A stretch of DNA of 64,000 bases from Mucilaginibacter aquariorum (GCF_024498135.1 NZ_JANHOH010000015.1:1-64000), one strand, 5' to 3'. Positions 35,198-44,427 are shown, counted from the stretch's first letter. Numbers and translations are program-made. Notes: generated by a model from the sequence alone, not told the origin.

Positions 35198-35665
35198 ATG
35201 GAACTAAAAACAAAAATTAACGCCGAAAACGGCGCACATGATTTATTTATAACCAGGGAGTTTGACTTGCCGTTAGAACTGCTTTTTAAAGCGTTTGCCG
35301 AGCCCGAACTTGTTGAGCAATGGATGGGAACTAAAGTGCTGAAACTGGAAGGTAAAAAACATGGCAGCTGGCAATTTGAAACAACAGATGCTAAAGGAAA
35401 CGTGGTGTTTAAGGCCAATGGTACCATCCATGAATTTAGCCTTAACCGGAAGATAACCCGGACATTTGAAATGGAGAACGCGCCTTTTGGTGTTCAGCTG
35501 GAGTTATTGGAGTTTGAAAAAATTACAGACGATACCAGCAAGATCAATATGCATATCGTATACGAATCGGCAGCACTGCGCGATCAAATGCTGAAGCTAC
35601 CATTTGCCCAGGGCATAAATATGGCACATAACAGGTTAGAACAAATAGTAAGCAAATTAAAATAA
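35198..35665 (+). CDS. SRPBCC/AHSA1-domain protein
   Basis: 155 residues. A START-like fold: DLFITREFDLPLELLFKAFAEPELVEQWMG (positions about 14-43) is the typical AHSA1 opening, followed by GSWQFETTDAKGNVVFKANGTIHE and a long C-terminal helix (RDQMLKLPFAQGINMAHNRL). Binds a hydrophobic ligand; substrate unknown. It starts one base after the ArsR stop, so it is surely co-transcribed. Confidence 0.92.
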   Translation: MELKTKINAENGAHDLFITREFDLPLELLFKAFAEPELVEQWMGTKVLKLEGKKHGSWQFETTDAKGNVVFKANGTIHEFSLNRKITRTFEMENAPFGVQLELLEFEKITDDTSKINMHIVYESAALRDQMLKLPFAQGINMAHNRLEQIVSKLK

Positions 35666-35671
35666 CACATT

Positions 35672-36055
35672 ATGGAAAAGACAAAATTAATTATCTATTG
35701 GGTTGCAACAGGTTTATTGGCCGTTGGCATGACGGGAAGTGGCCTGGCGCAAATATTCCATGCAAAAGATATGGTTGACCTTATCGTTCCTTTAGGCTAT
35801 CCTGTATATTTCTTGTACATCATTGGTGTTTGGAAAGTACTTGGCGTGATAGCTATTTTAATTCCAAGATTCCCACTTGTTAAGGAATGGGCCTATGCGG
35901 GGTTGTTTTTTGTGATGACAGGCGCCTTCGCTTCGCATTTGCTGAGCGGCGACCATAGCGTAAAAGGACTTATCGGGCCATTTTTCCAGACTGTTTTTAT
36001 TATCTTGTCGTGGTATTTTAGGCCTGCAGATAGAAGGATCGTTTCAGTTAATTAA
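35672..36055 (+). CDS. DoxX-like membrane protein
   Basis: 127 residues with four transmembrane helices (about 7-27, 46-64, 74-92, 98-116). GSGLAQIFHAKDMV and LGYPVYFLYIIGVWKVLGVIAIL match the DoxX/DoxD-like family. Members are found in redox-stress and oxidative pathways. It starts 6 bp after the SRPBCC stop, in the same operon. Confidence 0.88.
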   Translation: MEKTKLIIYWVATGLLAVGMTGSGLAQIFHAKDMVDLIVPLGYPVYFLYIIGVWKVLGVIAILIPRFPLVKEWAYAGLFFVMTGAFASHLLSGDHSVKGLIGPFFQTVFIILSWYFRPADRRIVSVN

Positions 36056-36062
36056 TAAAGAT

Positions 36063-36638
36063 ATGAGCAACATCAATAGCAATAAAAGGGAGCTGTCATC
36101 TGAAGAACGTGATGAACTCCTCAAAGCTTTGAAAACCCGCTTTGAGAAAAACATGAGCCGCCATAAAGATATTGAATGGGCCAAAGTACAGGCAAAGCTG
36201 GAAGCCAATAGTGAAAAGCTGTGGTCGCTTGATGAGATGGAAATAACCGGCGGCGAACCTGATGTAGTTGGTTATGATAAAAATACGGGCGAATACATTT
36301 TTTATGATTGCTCGGCAGAAAGTCCTAAAGGGCGCAGAAGTATTTGTTATGACCGGGAAGCGTTAGAAGCACGAAAAGAATATAAACCGGAAAATACCGC
36401 CGTTGATATGGCAGCTGCCATGGGCATCGAAGTTTTAACAGAAGAGCAATACCGGGAACTGCAACAGCTTGGAAAATTTGATCTGAAAACATCGAGCTGG
36501 GTAAAAACGCCTGCCGATATCAGGAAACTTGGCGGAGCTATTTTTTGTGACCGTCGTTACGATACGGTCTTTACTTATCACAACGGAGCAGAATCTTACT
36601 ATGCCGCCAGGGGTTTCCGCGGCTTGCTTAAGGTCTGA
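36063..36638 (+). CDS. DUF4256 family protein
   Basis: 191 residues. It matches DUF4256: ELLKALKTRFEKNMSRHKDI near the start, EMEITGGEPDVVG, FYDCSAESPKGRRSICYD (about 81-98), and GGAIFCDRRYDTVFTYHNGAESYYAARGF as the C-terminal signature. Cytoplasmic and of unknown function. The gene begins 7 bp after the DoxX stop. Confidence 0.9.
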   Translation: MSNINSNKRELSSEERDELLKALKTRFEKNMSRHKDIEWAKVQAKLEANSEKLWSLDEMEITGGEPDVVGYDKNTGEYIFYDCSAESPKGRRSICYDREALEARKEYKPENTAVDMAAAMGIEVLTEEQYRELQQLGKFDLKTSSWVKTPADIRKLGGAIFCDRRYDTVFTYHNGAESYYAARGFRGLLKV

Positions 36639-36675
36639 ATTTGGAGCAGGTATTAACTAACCAAAGAATAAAAAA

Positions 36676-37254
36676 ATGAATCCGAAGGTTGATTTTTATT
36701 TTAATAAAGCTAAAAAGTGGCAGGAGGAAGTTAAGAAATTGAGGACGATAGCGCTTGACTGTGGGCTTACCGAAGAGTTGAAGTGGGGCTGCCCCTGCTA
36801 TACTTTTCAGAACAATAACATTGTTTTAATACACGATTTTAAGGACTACTGCGCGCTGTTGTTTTTTAAAGGAGCTTTATTAAACGATACGCATGGCATC
36901 CTGATCCAGCAGACAAAGAATGTGCAAGCGGCCCGCCAGATCCGGTTTACAGGTATCGACGAAATAATAGAATTAGAACCCGTTCTTAAAGCCCATATTT
37001 TTGAAGCCATTGAACTAGAAAAAGCAGGTTTAAAGGTAGACCTTAAAAAGACCGAAGAATTCGCTATCGCTAAAGAATTCCAGTATAAATTAGATCGCAT
37101 CCCCGCTCTTAAAACTGCTTTTGAAGCCCTGACGCCTGGGCGGAAAAGAGCATATTTGCTGCATTTTTCTGCACCCAAACAATCAAAAACCCGTGAAGCG
37201 AGGATTGAAAAATATATACCTCAAATTCTCGGCGGAAAAGGATTAAATGATTAG
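36676..37254 (+). CDS. DUF1801/YdeI-type protein
   Basis: 192 residues. The N-terminal DUF1801 domain (about 14-110: ELKWGCPCYTFQNNNIVLIHDFKDYCALLFFKGA, by positions 35-68) is followed by a YdeI/OmpD-associated C-terminal part (ALTPGRKRAYLLHFSAPKQSKTREARIEKY, positions about 150-180). Cytoplasmic; function unknown, with stress or detoxification often proposed. Last gene of the ArsR-headed cluster. Confidence 0.9.
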   Translation: MNPKVDFYFNKAKKWQEEVKKLRTIALDCGLTEELKWGCPCYTFQNNNIVLIHDFKDYCALLFFKGALLNDTHGILIQQTKNVQAARQIRFTGIDEIIELEPVLKAHIFEAIELEKAGLKVDLKKTEEFAIAKEFQYKLDRIPALKTAFEALTPGRKRAYLLHFSAPKQSKTREARIEKYIPQILGGKGLND

Positions 37255-37301
37255 TACATTCGACGAGCGGAACCTGTTAAACAAACGCTATTGATCCTCT
37301 T

Positions 37302-38183
37302 TTAATACGGTTTCCCTGCGGCTAATTCCCTCTCGGCCCATTTAACGGCCAGTTGCTCGCGATATTTGGCGTACTTTTCTTTGAAGGCCATTTTTAACAA
37401 ACTATCTATACCACCTTTTACGGCCAGGTTATAAACGCTTGCTGCTTTGCGGGTAATGGATGCATCCCAGGCGCGTAAACTTAACGAGTAAGAGCCATCA
37501 ATATATTTCATCCAGTGCCAGTACCCGGTTGGCATAAACAGGGTATCGCCATGTTCCAGGAATACCTCGGTGCCTTCCACACCTTCAAGGGCCGGAAACT
37601 TTTTGGTGTCGGGGTTTAGTACATCATAATCCTCCAGCGCGTAGGTGGCGTTAGGGATACAGTATAAACGGCGTTTCCATTTATTCTCGAACAATATTAC
37701 ATGTTTGCGGCCACCAAAATGGGTGTGAAATATATGCGGAAGGTCGATATCGTAATGTAAAAAAGTAACAGAATTTGAGCCGCCAAAAAACATAGAGGGC
37801 ATGCTTTCCAGGAAACCACCCATCAGATCTTTAGGGAAAACGATATCATCAAGCAGTTGCGGCGCCTGTTTAAATATATTAAAAAAGAAGATACGTAACT
37901 CGGTTGGCTGCGACTTTATCAGGTCAATGTATTCATCAAAAGGCATTTCTGCTGCCGATGAATTGATTGGTTTTGATGGGTCGGCTTTTGAGTTATCGTA
38001 CAAAGGCACTACCTTTTTGCCTACCACTTCTTTTAAATACTCAGGTGTCCATTTTTCGCGGGCGAGCCAGCTTTTGGTCATGCCTTTAATAACCAGCGGG
38101 CGGCGCGGGTCAAGGTAATTCTTCTTAAAATCCTCCGGACTAATGTTTTCAACAGTATCTATGGGGCGCAGTATAAAGCTCAT
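37302..38183 (-). CDS. JmjC-like cupin protein (Cupin_8)
   Basis: 293 residues. It starts with RPLVIKGMTKSWLAREKW, the usual Cupin_8 opening, then SVTFLHYDIDLPHIFHTHFGG, where HYD gives the HxD iron ligands (about 142-144), and VFLEHGDTLFMPTGYWHWMKY, where the second His of the Fe site is expected (about 222). It is a probable Fe(II)/2-oxoglutarate-dependent oxygenase or hydroxylase. Stand-alone gene, cytoplasmic. Confidence 0.88.
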   Translation of the reverse strand: MSFILRPIDTVENISPEDFKKNYLDPRRPLVIKGMTKSWLAREKWTPEYLKEVVGKKVVPLYDNSKADPSKPINSSAAEMPFDEYIDLIKSQPTELRIFFFNIFKQAPQLLDDIVFPKDLMGGFLESMPSMFFGGSNSVTFLHYDIDLPHIFHTHFGGRKHVILFENKWKRRLYCIPNATYALEDYDVLNPDTKKFPALEGVEGTEVFLEHGDTLFMPTGYWHWMKYIDGSYSLSLRAWDASITRKAASVYNLAVKGGIDSLLKMAFKEKYAKYREQLAVKWAERELAAGKPY

Positions 38184-38357
38184 ATCTTACCAATCGTTTT
38201 TTTATAAAGACGTAAATGTTACCTAAAAGGTATCAAAATAACATATTAAAAACCTATTACAGGTTAACGTTATGTTATGCAATTGCGATGCAAAATTAAA
38301 CTTCTTTAAACAAACAATAGTGTAAAAAGTACTCAACCGTATTTTTTCACAAAAATA

Positions 38358-38384
38358 AAGCCCGGTGCTTATGCAACCGGGCTT
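38358..38384 (-). terminator. Terminator downstream of the fasciclin gene
   Basis: The perfect stem AAGCCCGGT (38358-38366)/ACCGGGCTT (38376-38384) has a 9-nt loop. On the minus strand it is followed by TATTTTTG. Confidence 0.75.
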
Positions 38385-38451
38385 GTTTAGGGAGTATAAA
38401 TTTTAGTCGGCAGTTATATGTTTGCAGTTTGCGCCACGCTTATCTATTTTT

Positions 38452-38486
38452 GCCAACTGCCAACTGCCAACTGCCAACTGCCAACT
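38452..38486. repeat. Tandem 7-bp repeat GCCAACT x5
   Basis: Five head-to-tail GCCAACT units end three bases before the fasciclin stop codon. Related single or double units (GCCAACTGC, GCAGTTTGC) occur at about 172-227 and inside the DUF6371 gene at 660-725, so a mobile or recombining minisatellite is likely. Confidence 0.75.
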
Positions 38487-38488
38487 GC

Positions 38489-39037
38489 TTAGTTAGGCAT
38501 TAGTACGGTATTTACTACGTGTATAACACCGTTGCTTTGGTTAACATCGGCAATGGTTACCCAGCTTTTTCCGCCTTTTTCATCAACAAGGTATATTTTT
38601 CCGCCTTGTATCATGGCCTTTAATATGCCACCGCTAACGGTGTTTAATTCGGCTGTGCCTTTACCGGCTTTAATTTTTGCCATAAGCTGTGCCGCGCTAA
38701 CTTTGCCCGATACAACATGGTAGGTTAATATTTTGATAAGGGCTGTTTTATTTTCTGGTTTAACCAGCGTTTCAACTGTACCCTTTGGCAATTTATTAAA
38801 AGCCTCGTTAGTTGGCGCAAATACGGTGAACGGCCCGGCAGATTGTAAGGTTTGTACCAAACCTGCAGCTTTAACTGCCTCAACCAAAGTAGTGTGGTCT
38901 TTTGAGTTAACCGCGTTTTCGATAATGTTTTTTGTTGGATACATGGCCGCGCCGCCTACCATTTTTGTTTGAGCGTACGTGTTTGGCGCAATTGTAATAG
39001 CTGCTAATGCAATGGTCGCGATGATTAATTTCTTCAT
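38489..39037 (-). CDS. Secreted fasciclin-domain protein
   Basis: 182 residues with a signal peptide (MKKLIIATIALAAITIAPNTYAQ). One FAS1 domain follows: NIIENAVNSKDHTTLVEAVKAAGLVQTLQSAGPFTVFAPTNEAFNKLP (by position, about 38-85) holds the first conserved block, and VHVVNTVLMPN the last. FAS1 domains bind cells or polysaccharide. Monocistronic, with a terminator downstream. Confidence 0.93.
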   Translation of the reverse strand: MKKLIIATIALAAITIAPNTYAQTKMVGGAAMYPTKNIIENAVNSKDHTTLVEAVKAAGLVQTLQSAGPFTVFAPTNEAFNKLPKGTVETLVKPENKTALIKILTYHVVSGKVSAAQLMAKIKAGKGTAELNTVSGGILKAMIQGGKIYLVDEKGGKSWVTIADVNQSNGVIHVVNTVLMPN

Positions 39038-39139
39038 GTTTTTTAGGTATTTAAAAGAAGATACGCCGTAATGTTAAAGCGGTTTTCAAAGACTGGTATT
39101 ATTCTAACAACTGTTTGCTATCCCCAAGTGTTTTAATTA

Positions 39140-40261
39140 TCAGAAGAACAAGCTTGCGGCAATGTTATCTGCATACAGCTTGCCGTGTGGGGTAAGGGTT
39201 ATTATATTATCATTTTGGTTGATACTGCCATCGTCAAAATAAGGGCCGGCAGCTTTTAAAAGCTCGGTTGAAGCGCCGGAAGCGATGGCGTTTAGTTTAT
39301 CAAGATCAAGGCCCCAAACGGTACGTAACGATGTCATGATGTACTCGTTCAGGCGGTTGGTTTCTGTCAGTACTTCTATTTCTGCCGGGATGGTATTCTC
39401 AGTTAGCGCTTTTATGTATTTAGCATTATTAGCCACGTTCCACTGGCGGTTATCGCCGTTAAAAGAATGTGCCGAAGGGCCTATCCCCAGGTATTTTACA
39501 CCTTTCCAGTAGTTAGAGTTATGGCGCGAATATTGGCCGGGTTTGCAGAAGTTCGAGATCTCGTATTGCTCAAAACCATTGGCCTGCATGGCATCAAGCA
39601 TAATGTTAAACTGTTCGGCGCTTTGCTGCTCGCTCATGGCCGGCTGCTTCTTTTTACTGATAAAAGTTGCCAGCGCCGTTTGTGGTTCAACCGTCATGCT
39701 GTAAGCTGATACATGGGGGATACCCAACTCAAAAACTTTATTCAGGTTGTGTTTCCATTTCAGATCTGTTAACAGGGGGTAACCGTATATCAGGTCTACT
39801 GTAATATTCTCAAACCCGGCATCCTGCGCGCGTTTTACTGATGCTTCGGCTTCGTTGGCGCGATGTACACGGTTCATCCACTGCAAATCCTCATCAAAAA
39901 AAGATTGGATACCAATGCTGAACCGGTTAACAGGGGTATGCCTAAAGGCGTTTATCTTTTGCTGGTCCAAATCATCGGGGTTAGCCTCCAGAGTTATTTC
40001 GGCATCGGCACTAACGGTGTGGAGCTCGGTAATGGTGTTAATAATGCTGATTATCTCGTCAGCAGAAAGCACGGATGGCGTGCCGCCGCCAAAGTAAATG
40101 GTCTCAACGGTTTCATTAGTAAGATAGCTTTTTTGCAGGGTTATCTCTTTTAAAAGGGCCTGCACCATCTCGTCTTTATACTTAGCTGATGTGCTGAAAT
40201 GAAAATCGCAGTAATGACAGGCTTGCTTGCAAAAAGGGATGTGGATGTATATACCGGCCAT
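39140..40261 (-). CDS. hemW: Radical-SAM heme chaperone HemW
   Basis: 373 residues. IYIHIPFCKQACHYCDFHF (about 4-22) has the CxxxCxxC [4Fe-4S] site with Phe after the last Cys, the HemW/HemN signature. GGGTPSVL follows, then FSIGIQSFFDEDL and DLIYGYPL. The C-terminal HemW domain ends near LYADNIAASLF. It lacks the longer N-terminal region of true HemN, so HemW (heme transfer to respiratory enzymes) is preferred. The gene borders the mobile element; its 5' end faces the integrase gene. Confidence 0.93.
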   Translation of the reverse strand: MAGIYIHIPFCKQACHYCDFHFSTSAKYKDEMVQALLKEITLQKSYLTNETVETIYFGGGTPSVLSADEIISIINTITELHTVSADAEITLEANPDDLDQQKINAFRHTPVNRFSIGIQSFFDEDLQWMNRVHRANEAEASVKRAQDAGFENITVDLIYGYPLLTDLKWKHNLNKVFELGIPHVSAYSMTVEPQTALATFISKKKQPAMSEQQSAEQFNIMLDAMQANGFEQYEISNFCKPGQYSRHNSNYWKGVKYLGIGPSAHSFNGDNRQWNVANNAKYIKALTENTIPAEIEVLTETNRLNEYIMTSLRTVWGLDLDKLNAIASGASTELLKAAGPYFDDGSINQNDNIITLTPHGKLYADNIAASLFF

Positions 40262-40401
40262 GTTTTTAAGGGTAAATAATCGAGAGTAAAGTAAAATAAA
40301 ATAAAGTAGTTATATAGGTCATTTTCAATATTTTATGTTAATTTATTCTTTTTTACTTTTTTGCAATTGATCTTATTTTATGTTATTTTTGTTACTGGTA
40401 T

Positions 40402-40435
40402 GTTACTTTTGGCTATCGTGAGTAACAAAAGTAAC
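40402..40435. repeat. Inverted repeat upstream of integrase (possible att/arm sites)
   Basis: GTTACTTTTG (40402-40411) and CAAAAGTAAC (40426-40435) are perfect 10-bp inverted copies with a 14-bp gap, ending ten bases before the integrase ATG. A further GTTACT lies at 40391. Such repeats next to an integrase gene are typical of arm-type or core recombination sites, or of autoregulation. Confidence 0.5.
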
Positions 40436-40444
40436 AAATAAATT

Positions 40445-41809
40445 ATGGTAACGGTCAGATATAAAAAGTTAAGCAGCGGCAAATTTAGTGCTTATCTCGA
40501 TATTTATTCAAATACCGTAGAGGGCAAAGGTAAGCGCAATTATGAGTTCCTTAAGATTTATGTCGGTAAGGACTATTCTGTTTCGGGCACCCGGATCACT
40601 GAGTCAGACAAAGATAATCTTAAGATCATAAATGCACTTCGCAATAAAAGAGAGAACGAATTGAATTTTTCAGACCACGGTTATAAGCAGCCTGTCAAAG
40701 TAAATTACAACCTGTTAGACTACTTTGATCAATGTTTGGCCAAGAAATTTAATTATAAATTGGAGTGCCTTATTATTCACCTTAAGAGGTATTTCCCCAA
40801 AAGAGATGTTTTAGTTCAGGACGTAGATGAAGATTTGTTAGACAACTTTCAAAGTTACCTGCTTAACCAGGTCAGTAGAAATACCACTAATGCGTATTTA
40901 TCCGTTTTTCGGCAACATTTTAATAAGCTGGTAGTTAAAGGCGTGATTACAGCCTCGCCGTTCAGTACATTTAAGATCATTGAAGAAGGCGACACCGAAC
41001 GCACTACCTTGACCATCGAAGAGGTCAGGACTTTAGCCAATTTTATTCCGAAAAGGGGAAATAGCCAAATTCGGCAGGCGTTTTTATTTTCATGCTTCAC
41101 CGGTCTGCGGTTCTCAGACGTAAAAAAATTAGTTTATAGTGAAATTGAAAATGACCAGATCACTTTCCGGCCAGCTAAAACCACAAAAAAAATTGTTATG
41201 GTGCCACTTACCGAGGATGCCAAGTCAATCTTAGAAAATCTCTCAAAGCACCCGATCAATAAAAAAGTTTTCTGGGATTTGCCATCAAGCCAGGTAGTTA
41301 ATGTCTACCTAAAGTTTTGGGCACTCGAAGCGGGGCTAAAGAAAAATCTGCACTTCCACGCTGCACGACATACATTCGCCACCATCGGACTAACGTTCGG
41401 CATGGACATCTACACAGTCAAAGAAATACTTGGACACAGCAAAATTGAAATGACACAGATTTATGCCAAAATAGTCGATCAGAAGAAAAAGTTTGAAATG
41501 TTAAAATTTCCACCCCTCATACAAACAGATAATATTATAAACTATATTCTGTCAATAGGTTACCAAAAAAAACAACATCCCAATTTTCCCGATTCTTTTA
41601 AATTTGTAAAGTCAATTTCTGATGTATTAATAGCTGTAGTTGAGCTGTTCAATGATGGGAGTTTGCAGTTAATTGGACTGCCAATTGATGTTGAGGATAA
41701 TGAAGTAACATACTGGAATGAAAGTAAGTCCGTTTTTGATACTGATGTAATTAACCCAACTTTGGATGAATTTAAGATCATAGAAAATACGTTTACTAAA
41801 AACAGATAA
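40445..41809 (+). CDS. Tyrosine site-specific recombinase (integrase)
   Basis: 454 residues. The SAM-like core-binding domain lies at about 85-180; the catalytic domain follows with Arg in GLRFSDVKKL (about 222), HAARHTFATIG (HxxR, about 302-312), His in GHSKIEM and the Tyr nucleophile in YAKIVDQKKK (about 341). An extra 95-residue C-terminal tail follows the usual end and is absent from the typical Bacteroidota integrase. First gene of the IME; its stop is followed by a remnant of a second integrase. Confidence 0.95.
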   Translation: MVTVRYKKLSSGKFSAYLDIYSNTVEGKGKRNYEFLKIYVGKDYSVSGTRITESDKDNLKIINALRNKRENELNFSDHGYKQPVKVNYNLLDYFDQCLAKKFNYKLECLIIHLKRYFPKRDVLVQDVDEDLLDNFQSYLLNQVSRNTTNAYLSVFRQHFNKLVVKGVITASPFSTFKIIEEGDTERTTLTIEEVRTLANFIPKRGNSQIRQAFLFSCFTGLRFSDVKKLVYSEIENDQITFRPAKTTKKIVMVPLTEDAKSILENLSKHPINKKVFWDLPSSQVVNVYLKFWALEAGLKKNLHFHAARHTFATIGLTFGMDIYTVKEILGHSKIEMTQIYAKIVDQKKKFEMLKFPPLIQTDNIINYILSIGYQKKQHPNFPDSFKFVKSISDVLIAVVELFNDGSLQLIGLPIDVEDNEVTYWNESKSVFDTDVINPTLDEFKIIENTFTKNR

Positions 41810-41841
41810 TTCAAATTTGCTTAGTTAGATTTCCGGCTTTA

Positions 41842-41943
41842 AAAACCGAGATGATAAACGTTTATGCTAAAGTTGTTGATCAAAATAAAAAAGTAGAAAT
41901 GTCAAAGTTTCCGAGTTTGTCAGATGAAAAGGATATTCATTGA
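41842..41943 (+). pseudogene. C-terminal remnant of a second integrase
   Basis: An open 33-codon stretch reads KTEMINVYAKVVDQNKKVEM then SKFPSLSDEKD before TGA at 41941. It parallels the intact integrase (KIEMTQIYAKIVDQKKKFEM, KFPPL) including the Tyr nucleophile, but has no upstream part. It shows the element's integrase was once duplicated or partly replaced. The membrane-protein gene starts inside it in another frame. Confidence 0.75.
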
Positions 41944-42874
41944 AATTATAACCGTCATTATATTTTGCATATTTTACAGTTTATTGCCAACGTTTCGCAC
42001 GACAATAATAATCTGTAGTATTTTACTTGCGCTATGGATTGTACCTGTACAATTGATTTTATCTGTTAGTTACAGAAATTGGCTCGATGAACTGGGTGAC
42101 CGTTATGGAGGTCTTAGTTTTGAAGATAGGCTGGCGCAAATAAGAAATAGCTTTAAAGGCTTGACCGAGGCTGAATGCCAAAAGCTGCGATGGTTCTATA
42201 TACAGGCCCTGGTGTTTCACTATATTCTATTAGTAGTATATTCTTTATCAATAATAGTCTGTATCTCTTATTTACTGTACTATGGAAATAATAAATCCAG
42301 TCCAATAATGGTTACGGAATCAGTTTTAGCAGCGCTGGTTGTTGCCATAGGAGGATATTTTTTCGGGAGTAATATGTTTTCTTTGAAACGAAAAAAGGTA
42401 CGTGACGAGATTTATTTTCTTCTGATCAGCAAAGACTGGAAAAGGAAATTAAAAATGCCAGATCAATCCGAATTTACGAGTTCATTTGATGAAATTAATG
42501 GTACTTCTTTTTACAGTTTCTGGCTACAGGGTAGGACTTTAGAAGAAAGGAAGGAAACCTTTAATCAGTTCCTGATCAGCCTGAACCTAGGCAGTAAAAA
42601 TGGTGAACTTTTCCAATTTGATAGCGGCAAAGTTAAGATCGTTTCAGCAGTATATGCCAATGCTGCTAATAAGTCCATCGCAGGTTTTCTTCGGTTCTGT
42701 ATTGAAGAACACAAGGTGCTTTCCTCAAATATTTTGCATCATAAAAATCGTGAACTTCTACGTGATATTTTTATACTTAATCCCGAAAATGATTTAGTGT
42801 TTCTGGAAGGTCAGCGCTATATTACCACCTCGGCAGAATACACAGATGTGTATAAACAAGCGCTCAAAAATTAG
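41924..42874 (+). CDS. IME cargo: four-helix membrane protein, unknown
   Basis: 316 residues, AT-rich. It has two pairs of membrane helices (about 7-20 and 27-45; 95-118 and 127-148) and then a cytoplasmic domain of about 160 residues with no recognised motif (WLQGRTLEERKETFNQFLIS near 200-220; ITTSAEYTDVYKQ near the end). Position between integrase and replication genes is where mobile elements carry cargo. A membrane-anchored effector or phage-defence protein is possible but unproven. Confidence 0.65.
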   Translation: MKRIFIEIITVIIFCIFYSLLPTFRTTIIICSILLALWIVPVQLILSVSYRNWLDELGDRYGGLSFEDRLAQIRNSFKGLTEAECQKLRWFYIQALVFHYILLVVYSLSIIVCISYLLYYGNNKSSPIMVTESVLAALVVAIGGYFFGSNMFSLKRKKVRDEIYFLLISKDWKRKLKMPDQSEFTSSFDEINGTSFYSFWLQGRTLEERKETFNQFLISLNLGSKNGELFQFDSGKVKIVSAVYANAANKSIAGFLRFCIEEHKVLSSNILHHKNRELLRDIFILNPENDLVFLEGQRYITTSAEYTDVYKQALKN

Positions 42875-42993
42875 GTTAAAACACGAACCTTGATAATACT
42901 TAAAGACTTAATATAAGTACGGTCATTCGATACCGATAAACCGTTCGTATAGGTTTATTTTATGCTATTTATTTGCTTCCGAATCAATACGGA

Positions 42994-43347
42994 ATGCAAA
43001 TGAACATAAATGAAAACACCCGTGTAATAGATCTGAAGGTTTCCGATCTCATTACCATTCTAAAAGAGTCCACTCCAATTCCTGCCGCACCGGTACAGAC
43101 GTCCGAGGATGACGACGAAATTGGTGGCTACGAAGTGGCAGAAAAAGCTACCGGATACGCCCGGCAAACTATCTACCAACTAAAGTCGAAAGGCAAAATT
43201 CCCTATATCGCCATACCCTCTGGCGGTGTCCGTTTTTCCAGAAAGGAAATTCTCAAGTGGCTGATGTCCCATAAAAAACTAACCTATGAGGAAATAACTG
43301 CAAAGGCGGATGATTTTGTGTTTAAACGGAGGGCGCGACGTAAATGA
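42994..43347 (+). CDS. Excisionase-like HTH protein
   Basis: 117 residues from the ATG at 42994 (a second ATG at 43000 is equally good; the frame extends to a TTG at 42973). The C-terminal half is a winged HTH_17 domain: YEVAEKATGYARQTIYQLKSKGKIPYIAIPSGGVRFSRKEILKWL (by position, about 49-93), typical of Xis/MerR-like DNA binders of Bacteroidota elements. The N-terminal 40 residues are acidic and flexible. It probably directs excision or controls the element. Confidence 0.85.
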   Translation: MQMNINENTRVIDLKVSDLITILKESTPIPAAPVQTSEDDDEIGGYEVAEKATGYARQTIYQLKSKGKIPYIAIPSGGVRFSRKEILKWLMSHKKLTYEEITAKADDFVFKRRARRK

Positions 43348-43507
43348 CAGGTGCTCCATTAGTCGACCATCTCCAGTGCGAATTGCGTCCGGTCCGAATG
43401 GCGGCAGTAACCGGCCCGGTCTCCGACACAGGTTCGCTCGCGGTGCACCCGTTGTATTGCCGATGAAAAAAAGCTAATCAACAAATTTTTGAACAAATCT
43501 TTAATCC

Positions 43508-44377
43508 ATGCGCAAAATGAATTGCGACGAAGCCAGGCAAATTTCGATAGTCGATTATCTGGCACAATGCGGGTTCCGGCCACAATATATTAAAGGGGTT
43601 AACCATTGGTATCTCTCTCCGATTCGGGAGGAAAACACAGCTTCTTTTAAAGTTAACACACAACTCAATGCATGGTTTGACCACGGCATGGGGGTCGGTG
43701 GTAATTTTATAGACTTGGGTATCCGGCTGCATCAGTGTACAGTAGAACAATTATTAAGCCTGCTAAGCGCCGGGGATCGTTCTCTTCCTTTTCACCAGCG
43801 GGTAAAAGAAACGGTAGTTGAACCAGAGCATAAAATAAAGATCATCCAGGCTGGCGAATTGCAAAACCTGACATTAGTAAAATACCTGCATGAACGTGCG
43901 ATAGATTATTACACGGCTAAAGCATGGTGCAAGGAAGTACTGTTTACATTGAACGAGCAGCGTTACCTGGCTATCGGCTTTAAAAACAACTCGGGTGGCT
44001 ACGAACTGCGTAATGCACAGCTTAAATTATCCTCGTCCCCCAAAGATCTGACCTACATCGATCAAGGAGCAGACACGGTTCACGTATTTGAAGGCTTTAC
44101 AGATTTCTTGTCTTTGCTAACACTAAATGGCCGCGATATGCCTGGCGATTTCCTGGTGTTGAATTCACTCAGCTTTGTGGGCAAAAGTTTGGAGATTTTG
44201 CAACAACGTCCCGCTGCCAAATTGTACCTGGATCACGATAAGGCGGCAGCAAAAGAGATGGCTTTCATTAAGCAAACAATTCCGAATGTAGAGGATGCCA
44301 GCCGCTTTTATAGCGGCTATAAAGACCTTAATGCCTATCTCAAAATTCAGCAGCAGAGCAGGCGGTTGAGCCTATGA
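43508..44377 (+). CDS. CHC2/Toprim primase of the element
   Basis: 289 residues. The N-terminal CHC2-like zinc-binding region (VDYLAQCGFRPQYIKGVNHWYLSP, by position 15-38) has a WYLSPIREENTASFKV core typical of DnaG-like primases, followed by AWFDHGMGVGGNFIDLGI. The Toprim part has VFEGFTDFLSLL (acidic Glu) and KLYLDHDKAAA (DxD). It supplies lagging-strand priming for transfer or replication of the IME. Confidence 0.88.
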   Translation: MRKMNCDEARQISIVDYLAQCGFRPQYIKGVNHWYLSPIREENTASFKVNTQLNAWFDHGMGVGGNFIDLGIRLHQCTVEQLLSLLSAGDRSLPFHQRVKETVVEPEHKIKIIQAGELQNLTLVKYLHERAIDYYTAKAWCKEVLFTLNEQRYLAIGFKNNSGGYELRNAQLKLSSSPKDLTYIDQGADTVHVFEGFTDFLSLLTLNGRDMPGDFLVLNSLSFVGKSLEILQQRPAAKLYLDHDKAAAKEMAFIKQTIPNVEDASRFYSGYKDLNAYLKIQQQSRRLSL

Positions 44378-44427
44378 AAAGGATCGGCATGGCGGCATCG
44401 GCATTTTCGTTTTTTGCAGAGCCAGCT

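Noticed and set aside
38452..38486. Short tandem array as CRISPR
   Set aside because: Units are 7 bp, head to tail, with no spacers.
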